Part shown: positions 43,382 to 52,532 of the stretch, one piece after another | Layout of the letters: each line of letters opens with the position of its first letter | How positions within the stretch are numbered: the first letter of the stretch is position 1 | NCBI RefSeq assembly: GCF_038806765.1 | Contig: NZ_CP152389.1 | Coordinates: 3,038,001 to 3,102,000 of the forward strand | Origin: Mucilaginibacter sp. CSA2-8R | GTDB lineage: Bacteria > Bacteroidota > Bacteroidia > Sphingobacteriales > Sphingobacteriaceae | DNA: 64,000 nucleotides | Direction of reading: 5' to 3' | Made by a program: the position numbers and the translations under genes | The notes under the pieces: generated by a model | The model's database searches: none | Told to the model about the DNA's origin: nothing | What the model saw: the letters and a program-made list of their open reading frames with translations, nothing else

Positions 43382-43822
43382 GTGAAACCTAACCTACTAA
43401 AACTATCAATGACAGCTTTCTTGTTGTCAATGATTTGTTCCCGATCTTCCGCACACAACTGTTCCATCTTCCAGTTAATTCTAAAAACTGAAGCCAATAT
43501 CTCTAACAACGCGTCAACAGATACACCCACCGTACGTCCAGAGGAAGTATCAAAATTTGTTGGCAAGATTGTCCACGTCGAAATTTATACGCAAAATAGA
43601 TATATTGTCGGAAAATATTATGTAATTATTGCTCATAGTTACTATCCGGATACAACAAAAACATTACTAAAGGTTAAGCTAGCCAACGAGCCGCTGGCAG
43701 CTTTTAAAAATCACCCTTCGTTTATGATTAGGGTAACAGGAAGAGTGATGTTGAAGAAAGGACTTCCGCATATTACCGTCACAAAAATATCTGATTATAA
43801 GTCAGGCACGACTGTTATATAA
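43382..43822 (+). CDS. exported hypothetical protein
   Basis: A 146-residue protein starting at GTG (43382), giving a signal peptide with basic n-region (MKPNLLKLSMTAFLLSMICS). ATG at 43409 is the alternative. The mature part (50-140) is beta-rich with KFVGKIVHVEIYTQNRYIVG and SFMIRVTGRVMLKKG, which could be an OB-like fold. No family is recognised. Confidence 0.55.
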   Translation: MKPNLLKLSMTAFLLSMICSRSSAHNCSIFQLILKTEANISNNASTDTPTVRPEEVSKFVGKIVHVEIYTQNRYIVGKYYVIIAHSYYPDTTKTLLKVKLANEPLAAFKNHPSFMIRVTGRVMLKKGLPHITVTKISDYKSGTTVI

Positions 43823-43893
43823 ATCGATTAGGCTAATTAATAGTCATTTTACAATTTCTATCTGTGTATCCATCCAACAGTTGTTGTCCCCTA

Positions 43894-44928
43894 TCAACGC
43901 TGCTTTTTCAACCACGCCTGATAAGCCGCTTTTCCGGTTTCAAATTCGGCAGCTGTTGAATAAAAATGGTGCGATTTATCGTTTTTTTCCACGTCTAACA
44001 CATAATACAAATAGGTGGTGCTGGCCGGTTGAAGCGCGGCTTTGAGCGAGCTTTCTGATACCGACGATATCGGGCCTGGCGGCAGACCGATAATTTTGCG
44101 GGTGTTGTAGGGCGAGTCGGAATCTAAATCGCTGCGGTTAATTACGCCGTCCCAGCGGTTTTCCATCTTGGCAATGTAAACGGCCGTTTGGTCTATCCCC
44201 AGTGGCATGCCTTTTTTGATGCGGTTATAAATGACCGAAGCTACCACGGGGCGCTCGTCGTCAAAACGCGATTCGGTTTCTATGAGCGAAGCAATGGTGA
44301 TAATTTTATGCGGCGTAAGGTTTTGCTTGGCAGCCTGCGCGGCATAGCCCGAGTTCCATACTTTTTTAAACTCGTCAACCATGGTTTTGATGATAGCCTG
44401 GGTGCTCACCGAGCGCGGGAAACTGTAGGTGTTGGGGTACATGTAACCTTCCAGGTTTTTGGCATCAGGGTCAATATCTTTAATGAGCGAAACATCGTCC
44501 ATCAGCTTCAGAATAGCCTCCTGGCCCGAAGGCTGGTTTTGCGGAAACTGGTCGGCTATGCGCTTGGCAATGTCAAAACGGGTAAAACCTTCGGGTATGG
44601 TTAGGTTTACGGTACGCAGCTTACCTTTTTTAAGTTCGTCTAACACCTCCAATGGGGTGATGGGCGACTTAAACTGGTACTCGCCTGCCTGCAGGGCGTT
44701 GCCGGTACCGGTCATTTTCATGTATACTTTTAACGGTGTTTCGCTCGTCAGGATGCCATCAGCCTGTAGCTTGGCCAGTATCTGGCCCGGCGACGAGCCA
44801 TGCGGTATCTGGATGTACTGGTTACTTTTATCGTGCGTGTGCGGGCTGCGCAACGAAATATAAATCCAGCCTGCAAAAGCAACCGCGGCAACAACTGCTA
44901 TAATGATTAATGATTTTAACGCTTTCAT
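43894..44928 (-). CDS. mltG: endolytic murein transglycosylase MltG
   Basis: A 344-residue inner-membrane protein: one membrane helix (6-25), a LysM-like domain (about 35-105) and a YceG catalytic domain. The catalytic glutamate is Glu217 in IASLIETESRF, with ASVIYNRIKKGMPLGIDQTAVY following, as in the family. MltG cuts nascent glycan strands and helps set their length. The size matches the family. The gene is monocistronic with its own upstream region. Confidence 0.93.
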   Translation of the reverse strand: MKALKSLIIIAVVAAVAFAGWIYISLRSPHTHDKSNQYIQIPHGSSPGQILAKLQADGILTSETPLKVYMKMTGTGNALQAGEYQFKSPITPLEVLDELKKGKLRTVNLTIPEGFTRFDIAKRIADQFPQNQPSGQEAILKLMDDVSLIKDIDPDAKNLEGYMYPNTYSFPRSVSTQAIIKTMVDEFKKVWNSGYAAQAAKQNLTPHKIITIASLIETESRFDDERPVVASVIYNRIKKGMPLGIDQTAVYIAKMENRWDGVINRSDLDSDSPYNTRKIIGLPPGPISSVSESSLKAALQPASTTYLYYVLDVEKNDKSHHFYSTAAEFETGKAAYQAWLKKQR

Positions 44929-45199
44929 GCCATAAATTTCGGTTTGAGCACAAGTTTAATAAACGATTGCCCGCTCAAATATATGACAAGTGCCTTAAAT
45001 TTTTACATTTCGTGTAAGGGCGCTATTTTTTTGGCTGACAGCTTAACAATTGGTCCGGCAGCTCTCCTGAAAAGATGTTTCAGTAAGAATAGTTCTGCAT
45101 AGGCCGGCAGCTTGATGATGTTTTTCGTTACAATGTGTAACATTAGGCCCGGATGCACGTCTTATCCGTAGTTTTCGTTTACGGCAATCTATTATCTGC

Positions 45200-45886
45200 A
45201 TGCAAATACTCAAAAGCTATATCGTGGCAGCGGCCCTGCTTTGTGCTGGCGGCGTTCAGGCGCAGGTCAATTCGTTTAACATCGACAGCACAAAATTTAA
45301 CCGACCGCTTAAGGCAACGTTGGACAGTGTTTACCAGTTAGACCAGGCCCCCCGTTTTAAGTATTTAGAAGCCCGGCAAAAAAACAATAACCCGGCGCTG
45401 GTTGATAGCCTACGCAAAGCGATGGTTGAACACGACCATGATAACCTGAAAAAATGCATCGCCATTCTGGAAAAATATGGCTGGCAGGGGCCGCAAAAAG
45501 TAGGCATGGAAGGCAGCCAGGCTTTGTTTTTGGTGATACAGCATGCCGACCTGCCCACCCAGAAAAAATATCTGCCCATGATTAGAGACGCCGAACGCAA
45601 AGGCGAAATCCTGTCGAGCAACCTGGCCATTCTTGAAGACCGCATCAACGTGCGCGAAGGCGCCCAGCAGCAATACGGCAGCCAGGCTTTTACCGACAAT
45701 CAAACCAACAAGCTATACTTTTACCCCATTGCCAACTTAAGCCAACTGGAAGAACGCCGCAAACGCATGGGCCTGGTACCCATGGCCGAGTATGCCAAGC
45801 TGATGCAGATGGACTGGAACCCGCAGCAATACCAAAAATCATTACCCGAGATTGAAAAAATTATTGCCCGGCAAAAAAAGAAGTGA
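45200..45886 (+). CDS. DUF6624 exported protein
   Basis: A 228-residue protein with a signal peptide (to about residue 22, GGVQAQ) and a helical mature part. IAILEKYGWQGPQKVGMEGSQALFLVIQHADL and FYPIANLSQLEERRKRMGLV are the recurring features of DUF6624 proteins common in Bacteroidota. The function is unknown. Confidence 0.8.
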   Translation: MQILKSYIVAAALLCAGGVQAQVNSFNIDSTKFNRPLKATLDSVYQLDQAPRFKYLEARQKNNNPALVDSLRKAMVEHDHDNLKKCIAILEKYGWQGPQKVGMEGSQALFLVIQHADLPTQKKYLPMIRDAERKGEILSSNLAILEDRINVREGAQQQYGSQAFTDNQTNKLYFYPIANLSQLEERRKRMGLVPMAEYAKLMQMDWNPQQYQKSLPEIEKIIARQKKK

Positions 45887-46034
45887 TGGTTTTGAGGGAT
45901 TGGGGTACGGGTTGGGCTTACCTGCGCAAATAACCTGAGCATTCAATTTGCTGAGGAGCAATCATCTTTAACCTTTTGTTGTAGCGTTTTAATGATGCGC
46001 CGCGTATAGGTTAAAAAACTAAACAAACCTCATC

Positions 46035-46649
46035 ATGAAAAAGCTGATTGCCGGTGTACTACTCATATGCCTGGTGGCCTGTAAAAAAGAAAATGTTTAT
46101 GGTCCGTTGCAGTTGCGCAATGGCCAGGTGGTAGAACTGCAGGTTGACCACCGCTACGCGGCCGACCAGGACAAACTGCTTAAACTGCCCGAAAATGTGG
46201 ATGCAGGCTCATCACTCGTTGGATTTATCAACCGCGAACCGGGTTATACTTACCGCATAAAAGCCCGTTTTACCCACACCGATAATCCCCCCGCTGATGG
46301 CGCGTCGAGCGCTTACGAGTTCATCAACATCATCAGCAGCGAAAAATACCAGGGCAACGAGCCGTTCACGGTGCCGCTTATTGTTTCTTACATTCCGGGC
46401 GGACCATCTATCCGCCTCAGCAAAGCAGGCAACAACTATTACATCGAAACGGATAAACTACAGCTTACCTATAACGACCCGGCTATAGGTGCCAAGCTCG
46501 AAGATATCTGGCAGCAGGCGCTGTACATTCGCACCAACTGGCAAACCGCCGGCCGCCCTAAATGGACCGCCATCAAAGCCACCGTTACCCACGACCCGCA
46601 AAAATTTAGCAAAGCCTATTTGGTGCAACAACTGGAGTTTACGCCGTGA
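46035..46649 (+). CDS. lipoprotein, possible DUF4377-like
   Basis: A 204-residue protein with a lipobox (LLICLVACKK, Cys16). FINREPGYTYRIKARFTHTDNPPADGASSAYEFINIIS resembles the DUF4377 pattern (FEPGYEY..., PPADG). The rest is beta-rich. It is probably anchored in the outer membrane or the periplasmic face. The family call is tentative. Confidence 0.65.
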   Translation: MKKLIAGVLLICLVACKKENVYGPLQLRNGQVVELQVDHRYAADQDKLLKLPENVDAGSSLVGFINREPGYTYRIKARFTHTDNPPADGASSAYEFINIISSEKYQGNEPFTVPLIVSYIPGGPSIRLSKAGNNYYIETDKLQLTYNDPAIGAKLEDIWQQALYIRTNWQTAGRPKWTAIKATVTHDPQKFSKAYLVQQLEFTP

Positions 46650-46800
46650 GGATGGGTTGACTTTATCGTTACACCCGTCACGCCGACGCGTATCGGTATG
46701 CCGCGCTGAGTAATCAAATATTAAAATATAGCGGTAAACCTGTCCTGTGGGATGCCGAAATAAATTCGGCATGACGGGCGAGGTTGAAGTTGAGAATGCC
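46650..46800. repeat. two REP-like hairpins 3' of the GIY-YIG gene
   Basis: A variant copy (CCGTCACGCCGACGCGTATC..., 46675-46712) and a full copy (GTGGGATGCCGAAATAAATT followed by CGGCATGACGGGCG, 46746-46780) fill the space between the lipoprotein gene and the GIY-YIG gene. Confidence 0.7.
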
Positions 46801-47100
46801 TTAAATCAAGTCCAATTCGGCCTTTAAGCATATCATGGTAGGATTTACTGAGCGAATTAAATTTAACTTCCAATCGCGGTGCCAGCGTTTGAGTTGCTTT
46901 TCACGGTCAATGGCATCGGCGATGCGTTCAAAGTGCTCTACATACACCAAATCATTCAAACGGTGGCGCTTCACAAAAGCTGAACCCTCGCCCTGTGTGT
47001 GCTGCCACATTCGCGTATGCAAATCGGCAGTTACACCTATGTAAAAGGTTGTTCGATAGGTGTTCGTCAAGATATAAACGTGTGCTTGTTTGAAAAGCAT
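46801..47100 (-). CDS. GIY-YIG nuclease family protein
   Basis: A 99-residue single-domain protein of the UPF0213/YhbQ-like group. The GIY-YIG strands are VYILTN (Tyr9) and FYIGVT (Tyr20), with Arg30 in LHTRMWQHTQG and Glu67 in AIDREKQLKRW, all expected catalytic positions. Small members of this group lie among repeats in many Bacteroidota. Four palindromic repeats occur within 620 bp around it. The biological role is unknown. Confidence 0.9.
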   Translation of the reverse strand: MLFKQAHVYILTNTYRTTFYIGVTADLHTRMWQHTQGEGSAFVKRHRLNDLVYVEHFERIADAIDREKQLKRWHRDWKLNLIRSVNPTMICLKAELDLI

Positions 47101-47195
47101 ATTGTAATAGAGTTACAGGATTAAGCGTTAAAGTTGCCAATGCTGCAATTTAAAGCCATTTCTTCTATTTCCACCTTTATTACACAAACAACCAC

Positions 47196-47300
47196 CCGTC
47201 ATGCCGAATTTATTTCGGCATCCCACGCGCTAAGTCATGAACTATTCAAGTGCAACGTTCAGCCTGTCCTGTGGGATGCCGAAATAATTCGGCATGACTG
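47196..47300. repeat. two REP-like hairpins 5' of the GIY-YIG gene
   Basis: 47196-47234 is a reverse-oriented copy (CCGTCATGCCGAATTTATTT then CGGCATCCCACGCGCTAAG), and 47270-47300 a forward copy (GTGGGATGCCGAAATAATTC then GGCATGAC). They face each other across 35 bp, so together they form a larger inverted pair. Confidence 0.7.
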
Positions 47301-47319
47301 TCTGGGATTGGAATTAAGG

Positions 47320-47604
47320 TTAATGGTGGCGGTGATAACAACGTTGCTTAAACTCCCCTTGCCCCTGCGAATCTTCATCATTCTTCGAAAGCACAGCCAC
47401 AGCCGCCTGCAGATCTCTTTGGGCTACCATCACCTTAACCGGTGCGACACCGCCGGCCGAGACCAGCCAGGGGGCAATGACACCCAGATTTTCGTTTTCG
47501 ATGAATGACTCGATGTCGTTAATTTGAAGCATGGCCTGAATTTCCATGGCTTCGTTAAAGTCGGCAGCATAAACCTGCACTAAATGATTGGCTGAGTTTT
47601 CCAT
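47320..47604 (-). CDS. DUF2007 (putative signal-transducing) protein
   Basis: A 94-residue protein. LVQVYAADFNEAMEIQAMLQINDIESFIENENLG followed by GGVAPVKVMVAQRDLQAAVAVL is the DUF2007 fold, related to the PII-like ferredoxin fold. The C-terminal tail (GQGEFKQRCYHRHH) falls close to the adjacent repeat and may be a recent extension. The function is unknown. Confidence 0.8.
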   Translation of the reverse strand: MENSANHLVQVYAADFNEAMEIQAMLQINDIESFIENENLGVIAPWLVSAGGVAPVKVMVAQRDLQAAVAVLSKNDEDSQGQGEFKQRCYHRHH

Positions 47605-47692
47605 GGTATAACTCTTTAGATATCGTTAAATTTTGTTTTCTTTATGCAGATGAGCGCATCGCTTTTGTTTTAGCCAGTACGGCCGTTAACCC

Positions 47693-48445
47693 TCAATTCC
47701 CCAACCTAAAATCAGATACGCTGTTTTGCGTCAGGCTTACATCGTCAAAGTAGCTCACGGTGCCTTTGTCTACCGGGCATTGTGAGCTGAGGCCTACCCA
47801 TAGCTTGGCGGGATAATCGTTTTTGTACAGGCGCACCAGGTGCCATTCCTTCTTATCGAGCGAGTAATAGCTGCCTACGGTTTTGGTGTCTGATGATAGC
47901 TTCATGTAAACAAAGGGGCGTTGCACTACGTCGTGGTTATTATCGTCGGACGTGCCGATGGTGCGCACCGTAACCATGCGGTGCTTACCGCGTTCATCTT
48001 GCTCAAAGCAAAATTTCTGGTAAAAGTTATCGTTTACGTACAGGTAAAGTACACCAGCGTTGTACAAACCTGCCGGGGTAAAGGTGGGCGTTACCCTGGA
48101 GATGAGCGTAAAAGGCCTTTTATTATTAACCTCGGTAAGTAAAATGGGCGCGGTATTGTTTGACAGCTTGCCGTCAGGATCCGAAAAATAATCTTTCTTT
48201 TCGCCTACACTAAATGCCATACGGTTACCAGTAATTTTGGCTAGTGTATCGGCACCGTTAACCGATTTGGTAAACCGGATGCCGGCAAAACTGACATTGC
48301 AGGGCGTGCCGTTTACACGCGCCGACTGCACCCGGTGGTGCGGCGCATCGGCATTGGCCCCCGTGCCATAATGCTGCGGATTATTACAGGCCCCCAATAA
48401 GCCGGCGCTAAGCAAGGCCATGGCAGTAGGTAGTTTTACTTTCAT
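47693..48445 (-). CDS. DUF1349 lipoprotein (concanavalin-like)
   Basis: A 250-residue protein with a lipobox (SAGLLGACNN, Cys20). The mature part is a beta-jelly-roll: LISRVTPTFTPAGLYNAGVLYLYVNDNFYQKFCFE, then MKLSSDTKTVGSYYSLDKKEWHLVRLYKND, as in DUF1349/beta-glucanase-like lectin folds. It probably binds or processes surface glycans. It is monocistronic. Confidence 0.8.
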   Translation of the reverse strand: MKVKLPTAMALLSAGLLGACNNPQHYGTGANADAPHHRVQSARVNGTPCNVSFAGIRFTKSVNGADTLAKITGNRMAFSVGEKKDYFSDPDGKLSNNTAPILLTEVNNKRPFTLISRVTPTFTPAGLYNAGVLYLYVNDNFYQKFCFEQDERGKHRMVTVRTIGTSDDNNHDVVQRPFVYMKLSSDTKTVGSYYSLDKKEWHLVRLYKNDYPAKLWVGLSSQCPVDKGTVSYFDDVSLTQNSVSDFRLGN

Positions 48446-48984
48446 AAGTAAGGTGGTAAGCGGCCGGATTAACTAATTGTTTTACAGCACTGCAAAGTAT
48501 TTAAGGGGTCGGGTTAATCTTAAGCCGGATGTGGCATATGAAGCCGTAATTATTAAATAGCTAAACAACAATTGCAGACCCAAGTAAAATAAATGTGAAA
48601 CCTTACTATCAGCTTCGCCACAACAACCATCATTACCAATAAAATTAACAACCAACTACAAATACTATATAAAGATATGCAGCCGTGCATAGCAGCAGCA
48701 ACACGGTAATAAAGACGACCAGCTAACCTGCCGTTGTCTGTAGTAACCTGTTCATGTTTGAGTTGGGCACTGTAAGGGCCAGGCGCACGTTCAGGTTGTA
48801 CAACAGGGTTACTGACAGCAATGCTAAAATTAAATCTATGGGGCTTAGCTGCATGGGCTTTTCAAAAGGTTTAGATATTTAAAATAGCACACTGGAAGCA
48901 CTATAGTGAAAGGTGTTTCTCTACAGCAATAGTTGATCCTAATTCTCCCCTGAAGTTGAATACAGCAACACCACTCCCACTCAT
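48446..48984. other. intergenic region with a small membrane ORF
   Basis: About 540 bp upstream of the DUF1349 gene. It contains the small minus-strand frame at 48723-48854 and its post-stop continuation to 48645. Nothing else is recognised. Confidence 0.45.
48723..48854 (-). CDS. small membrane protein, possibly split by amber codon
   Basis: An ATG at 48854 opens a 43-residue frame beginning MQLSPIDLILALLSVTLLYN, with one membrane helix, ending at TAG (48723-48725). The same frame continues with a second hydrophobic helix (LVVFITVLLLLCTAAYLY) to a TAA at about 48645. Read through, it would be a 69-residue two-helix protein. It is either a short protein or a gene broken by a nonsense mutation. 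Confidence 0.4.
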   Translation of the reverse strand: MQLSPIDLILALLSVTLLYNLNVRLALTVPNSNMNRLLQTTAG

Positions 48985-50157
48985 TCACACCTTCAGCGTC
49001 AGCCTCACCTTTTGCATTTGCTCTACCAGCAAGATAATCACGAATGATATGGCCAACGCTCGCAAAATGGCGGGTACGCCGTTGAGTAAGCCGTTCGGAT
49101 AATGCAGGTGCAGCAATTGCATACCATACACCTGAAAGTACGGAATGAGGTAGCAGGTAAGCGTACTGGTACCGGCGGCGGCAATCCATTTAAACCAGTG
49201 GGCTTTGCCTTTTACGTCGGTAGCGTAAACCAGCAAGGCATACACTATTAGGCTGACTCCCGCGGTGATGAGTACCCAGGCCGGGGTTGAATATATTTTA
49301 GAGATACCGCCCGCGTATGGCCTGAGCCACAAACCTATAACTATGCAGACCAGCCCGCTCAGTACTGCGCCAAAAACAAACTTGTGTACCGCAGGGCGAC
49401 AGGCCGCATAAGCCAAACTGGTAACCACACCCGCCATAACCAAACAAACCGACGAGGCATCATTAATGAGCCAAAAGCTAAACCTGCTAACCCAGGTATG
49501 CAGCAAAATATTGATAACCAAAAGTACCGCCAGGCAAACCAGCAGCGTTTTAAGACTACCCTTACTTAACCAGTATAGCAGCGACGCCACCAGGTACGAC
49601 CAGCCGATGATGCCTAATATGCCCCACCACTGCGGCTGCATACCGTTATAGCCACTCAGGTTATTGTACGACCCTTTATAAACCAGCGCCAGCACAACAA
49701 GTATAGCATAACCCGCCCCAATCATGCCGTACCTTTCGCCTTTGGCCACGGTAGATTTATAGTTGAGCCAGATCATAAAAAAAGCCACGGTAGCCAGTAT
49801 GGCCCATGCGGCTTTGGGTAGCCAGTGGTTTTCGTTATAAGTTTCGAGGTTAACCTGGTAAAAGCCCATCACAATTAAGGCAAACGAGCGGTAGCCAATG
49901 TAAGCCAGCACACCCCTCGGCGACGCCCCCTTTTGCTGCTTGCTGCTGATGGCGAAAGGGATAGACAACCCTACGATGAATAAAAACGCCGGAAAAATGG
50001 TATCGGCAAAACCCAGCGCATCGGCATTAGCCTCGGCGTGGTCTATCCAGCCGGGGATAGCTTTGGCACCGCTCAGCTCGTTCACAAAAATCATCAAAAA
50101 CATGGTAACGGCTCTGAATACATCAACGGAGTGTAAGCGGGATGAGGTATCGGTCAT
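48985..50157 (-). CDS. DUF5009 / HGSNAT-like membrane acyltransferase
   Basis: A 390-residue protein with about 10 membrane segments. LHSVDVFRAVTMFLMIFVNEL at the N-terminus and GFADTIFPAFLFIVGLSIPFA are the signature of DUF5009 and the heparan-alpha-glucosaminide N-acetyltransferase family, which moves acetyl groups across the membrane to glucosamine. In Bacteroidota these are linked to glycan metabolism. It is monocistronic. Confidence 0.88.
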   Translation of the reverse strand: MTDTSSRLHSVDVFRAVTMFLMIFVNELSGAKAIPGWIDHAEANADALGFADTIFPAFLFIVGLSIPFAISSKQQKGASPRGVLAYIGYRSFALIVMGFYQVNLETYNENHWLPKAAWAILATVAFFMIWLNYKSTVAKGERYGMIGAGYAILVVLALVYKGSYNNLSGYNGMQPQWWGILGIIGWSYLVASLLYWLSKGSLKTLLVCLAVLLVINILLHTWVSRFSFWLINDASSVCLVMAGVVTSLAYAACRPAVHKFVFGAVLSGLVCIVIGLWLRPYAGGISKIYSTPAWVLITAGVSLIVYALLVYATDVKGKAHWFKWIAAAGTSTLTCYLIPYFQVYGMQLLHLHYPNGLLNGVPAILRALAISFVIILLVEQMQKVRLTLKV

Positions 50158-50545
50158 GATGATTGGTTTTACATGGTTACCACTGGCGGCAACCCGGCTT
50201 GGTTAGCAAAGTAAATGTAAGCAGGCGGTTTGCCTTTTGCAAGGGTTTGTCAAACCTATTGGTTTTAAAGGTTTGAATGGGTGATTTAGCAGTCAGGTAA
50301 TTGGGTGGTATTGCTGCCGGCAATTACAAGAAACTTCATATTTAAAATTTAACCTCGTGTTATTCAGTTGGTGCCGGGAGGATTTAACACGTCCCCCGTC
50401 ATGCCGATATGCATCGGGATGATGGGGTGCGGCATTATATCTTCTATACCCTAAATAAAGGCTTAATTTAACCTATTGATTAATGCGCCAGTATTTTGAA
50501 TGCAGCGCCGAATGTTTATCTTCAACCTTTATCCTGCCCTATCCT
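50158..50545. other. intergenic region with a REP-like hairpin
   Basis: About 388 bp. A REP-like hairpin (CCCCGTCATGCCGATATGCA then TCGGGATGATGGGG) is at 50396-50428. No gene is supported. Confidence 0.5.
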
Positions 50546-50962
50546 ATGAAAGTCGCCCTTAAATTCGCTCTAATTACGCTCACTGTGTTCAGCGCTTCTT
50601 GTAAGGTTTCTCAATACACATCGCCCATCTCAAAAGGTGAATTTGTTTTTGCCTATAAAGCTGAAGCCTGCACAGCCTGCCTAACGTACATGGGCGCGGA
50701 AATTAAGGACGATAATTCACCCTGGTTAAGATTTGAAGTGTTGGGCGACAATTTTAAAAAACAGGCCCGGCTGGAAGGTAAAAACTTTACAGATACCATA
50801 AACCAAAAAGCCCGCTATTTTAAAGGCGGCGACCTGGAAGGCGGCAAGGCCATCACCAATGGTTGCCTCCTCTTGTTCGAAAGCCGCCACCTCGACTCGG
50901 CCGCTAAAGCTGCCTACCGGCAATTCTTGAAACAGCAAAAAGCAATTTGGGGAGGTTTGTAG
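50546..50962 (+). CDS. Tai4-like lipoprotein (possible T6SS-type immunity)
   Basis: A 138-residue protein with a lipobox (ITLTVFSASCKVSQ, Cys19). The mature part ends with GCLLLFESRHLDSAAKAAYRQFL, which resembles the C-terminal helix motif of Tai4-type amidase immunity proteins (CLxxYESxxLD). ATG at 50546 starts the signal peptide and is preferred to the upstream ATG at 50483. The next gene is a paralogue. No effector or T6SS gene is in the window, so the role is unproven. Confidence 0.6.
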   Translation: MKVALKFALITLTVFSASCKVSQYTSPISKGEFVFAYKAEACTACLTYMGAEIKDDNSPWLRFEVLGDNFKKQARLEGKNFTDTINQKARYFKGGDLEGGKAITNGCLLLFESRHLDSAAKAAYRQFLKQQKAIWGGL

Positions 50963-51075
50963 CCGGACGGATTAAAAGCAATTGGTGACAACACTATTCA
51001 CACTAACCGATTTTGAGAACACTTAACATCCCCGGATCTTTATCGTCAATCCACCATCAACAGTAAAACTAAACC

Positions 51076-51543
51076 ATGAAAACTATCTGTCGCTTTGCAA
51101 TCATAAGCTTGCTTTTTATAGCAGGATGCAGGTCGGACCAAAACAAATCCGAACAGGAGTCATCATTAAAAACTATTGATGACCAGGTCTTTAAACAAGA
51201 GTTTAAAGACCTGGTGATGTGCCACTGCGTGCTTTAAGGCATTGGCGATAAAAAATTCAGTAGCCAGATAGAGTTACAGGACAAAACTTTGTATAACCCC
51301 ATCAGTTTTGTTCTTGAAGACCGGATTAACCAAATAATCGCACCTGTAATTAGCCAGATCAAAAGAGACTCTGTAACCTCGTTAACCACCGTTGGCGAAG
51401 GAGCTCAAGGGAAACGAATATTTTCTACGTGCCTTAGGTTTTACGAAAGCCAAACGCTCGACTCGGCTACCAGAGTCGCATTAAACGTCTGGAAGCATAC
51501 CAACATCGACTCGGCAATGGCCGTTAAAGCACCTGCGTATTGA
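51076..51543 (+). pseudogene. Tai4-like paralogue with in-frame stop
   Basis: An ATG at 51076 begins a lipoprotein signal (MKTICRFAIISLLFIAGCRS) and the frame stops at TAA 51235-51237 after 53 codons (VMCHCVL*). The same frame then continues open for 101 codons to 51543, including STCLRFYESQTLDSATRVAL, clearly homologous to the CLLLFESRHLDSAAKAAY of the upstream gene. A single nonsense change explains it. The downstream half has no good start of its own. Confidence 0.75.
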
Positions 51544-51594
51544 TTGGCTGGCGAGCTATTTAGCAATACACACTATGCATTAGGCTGTTACATT

Positions 51595-52503
51595 TCATTG
51601 CTCATTGATCAACTCGTGCGCTATCATGGCCCCGGCAAGGTTGCCGGCACCTACTGCGGCCGCAACCGAACGCATGGGGCTGGTATTATCGCCGGCGGCA
51701 AAAATACCCGGAACAGTGGTCCTTTTTTGGTCGGTTACCTCGAGGTAGCCTTCAGCGGTTAGCTTACAGCCTAACTGTTCGGGTATTAGGCAATGCTGCT
51801 CAAAGGGTACACGTGCATACAATGCATTCAACGAATGCGTGCTACCATCGGCAAGGCGGAGCTGCGTAAGTTGCCCGTTGGTATGATCGATGCTGGTAAT
51901 TTGGGTTTCGATGATGCCGATGTTACGGTTGAGCACGGCCTGCGTTTGCTCGGGGGTAAGCTTTGAAGGGCCGTTGGTAAACAAAGTAAGTTTAGTAGTC
52001 CAGTTTTGTATAAAGCGGGCAAAATCCGCCGTATGTTCATTGTTCATTAAAATACCGGTAGCCTGGCCGCGGTACTCGTAACCGTGGCAGTACGGACAAT
52101 GGATTACCGATATACCCCAGCATTGCGCAAAGCTCGGAATGTTGGGCATCAAATCTTTAATACCGGTAGCAAACAATAGCTTTTTGGCGCTGATAGCGGC
52201 CGAATGCCCAGCCACCTCCACCTCAAAATTTTGGTTATAACCGGTAACGCCGCTTACGGTGCCTGCCAACCATTGTACGGTATCATAGCTAAGCACTTCG
52301 TTTTTGGCCACCTCCTGTATTTCGGCGGGGCGCCAGCCGTCGTGAGTAATGAAGTTATGCGAGTGCGGTGTTTGACGGTTGCAAGGCAAGCCACTATCAA
52401 TAATGAGTACGCGCTTTAACGCCCGCCCCAACGACATCGCCGCCGACAAACCGGCATTGCTGCCGCCAATAATGATAACGTCGTATTTTGTTGAAGTATT
52501 CAT
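51595..52503 (-). CDS. thioredoxin reductase-like FAD/NAD(P) oxidoreductase
   Basis: A 302-residue protein with an N-terminal FAD motif (DVIIGGSNAGLSAAMSLGRA), a redox pair CPYC (about 132-135, IHCPYCHGYEYRG) and a C-terminal FAD motif GIFAAGDNTSPMRSVAAAVG. It belongs to the class of small disulfide flavoproteins in which many members act as low-molecular-weight disulfide or flavin oxidoreductases. It lies 29 bp after a TetR gene in one operon and is probably regulated by it. Confidence 0.88.
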   Translation of the reverse strand: MNTSTKYDVIIIGGSNAGLSAAMSLGRALKRVLIIDSGLPCNRQTPHSHNFITHDGWRPAEIQEVAKNEVLSYDTVQWLAGTVSGVTGYNQNFEVEVAGHSAAISAKKLLFATGIKDLMPNIPSFAQCWGISVIHCPYCHGYEYRGQATGILMNNEHTADFARFIQNWTTKLTLFTNGPSKLTPEQTQAVLNRNIGIIETQITSIDHTNGQLTQLRLADGSTHSLNALYARVPFEQHCLIPEQLGCKLTAEGYLEVTDQKRTTVPGIFAAGDNTSPMRSVAAAVGAGNLAGAMIAHELINEQ

Positions 52504-52532
52504 AAATGTAATTTGAAAAGGTTGAACGAAAA

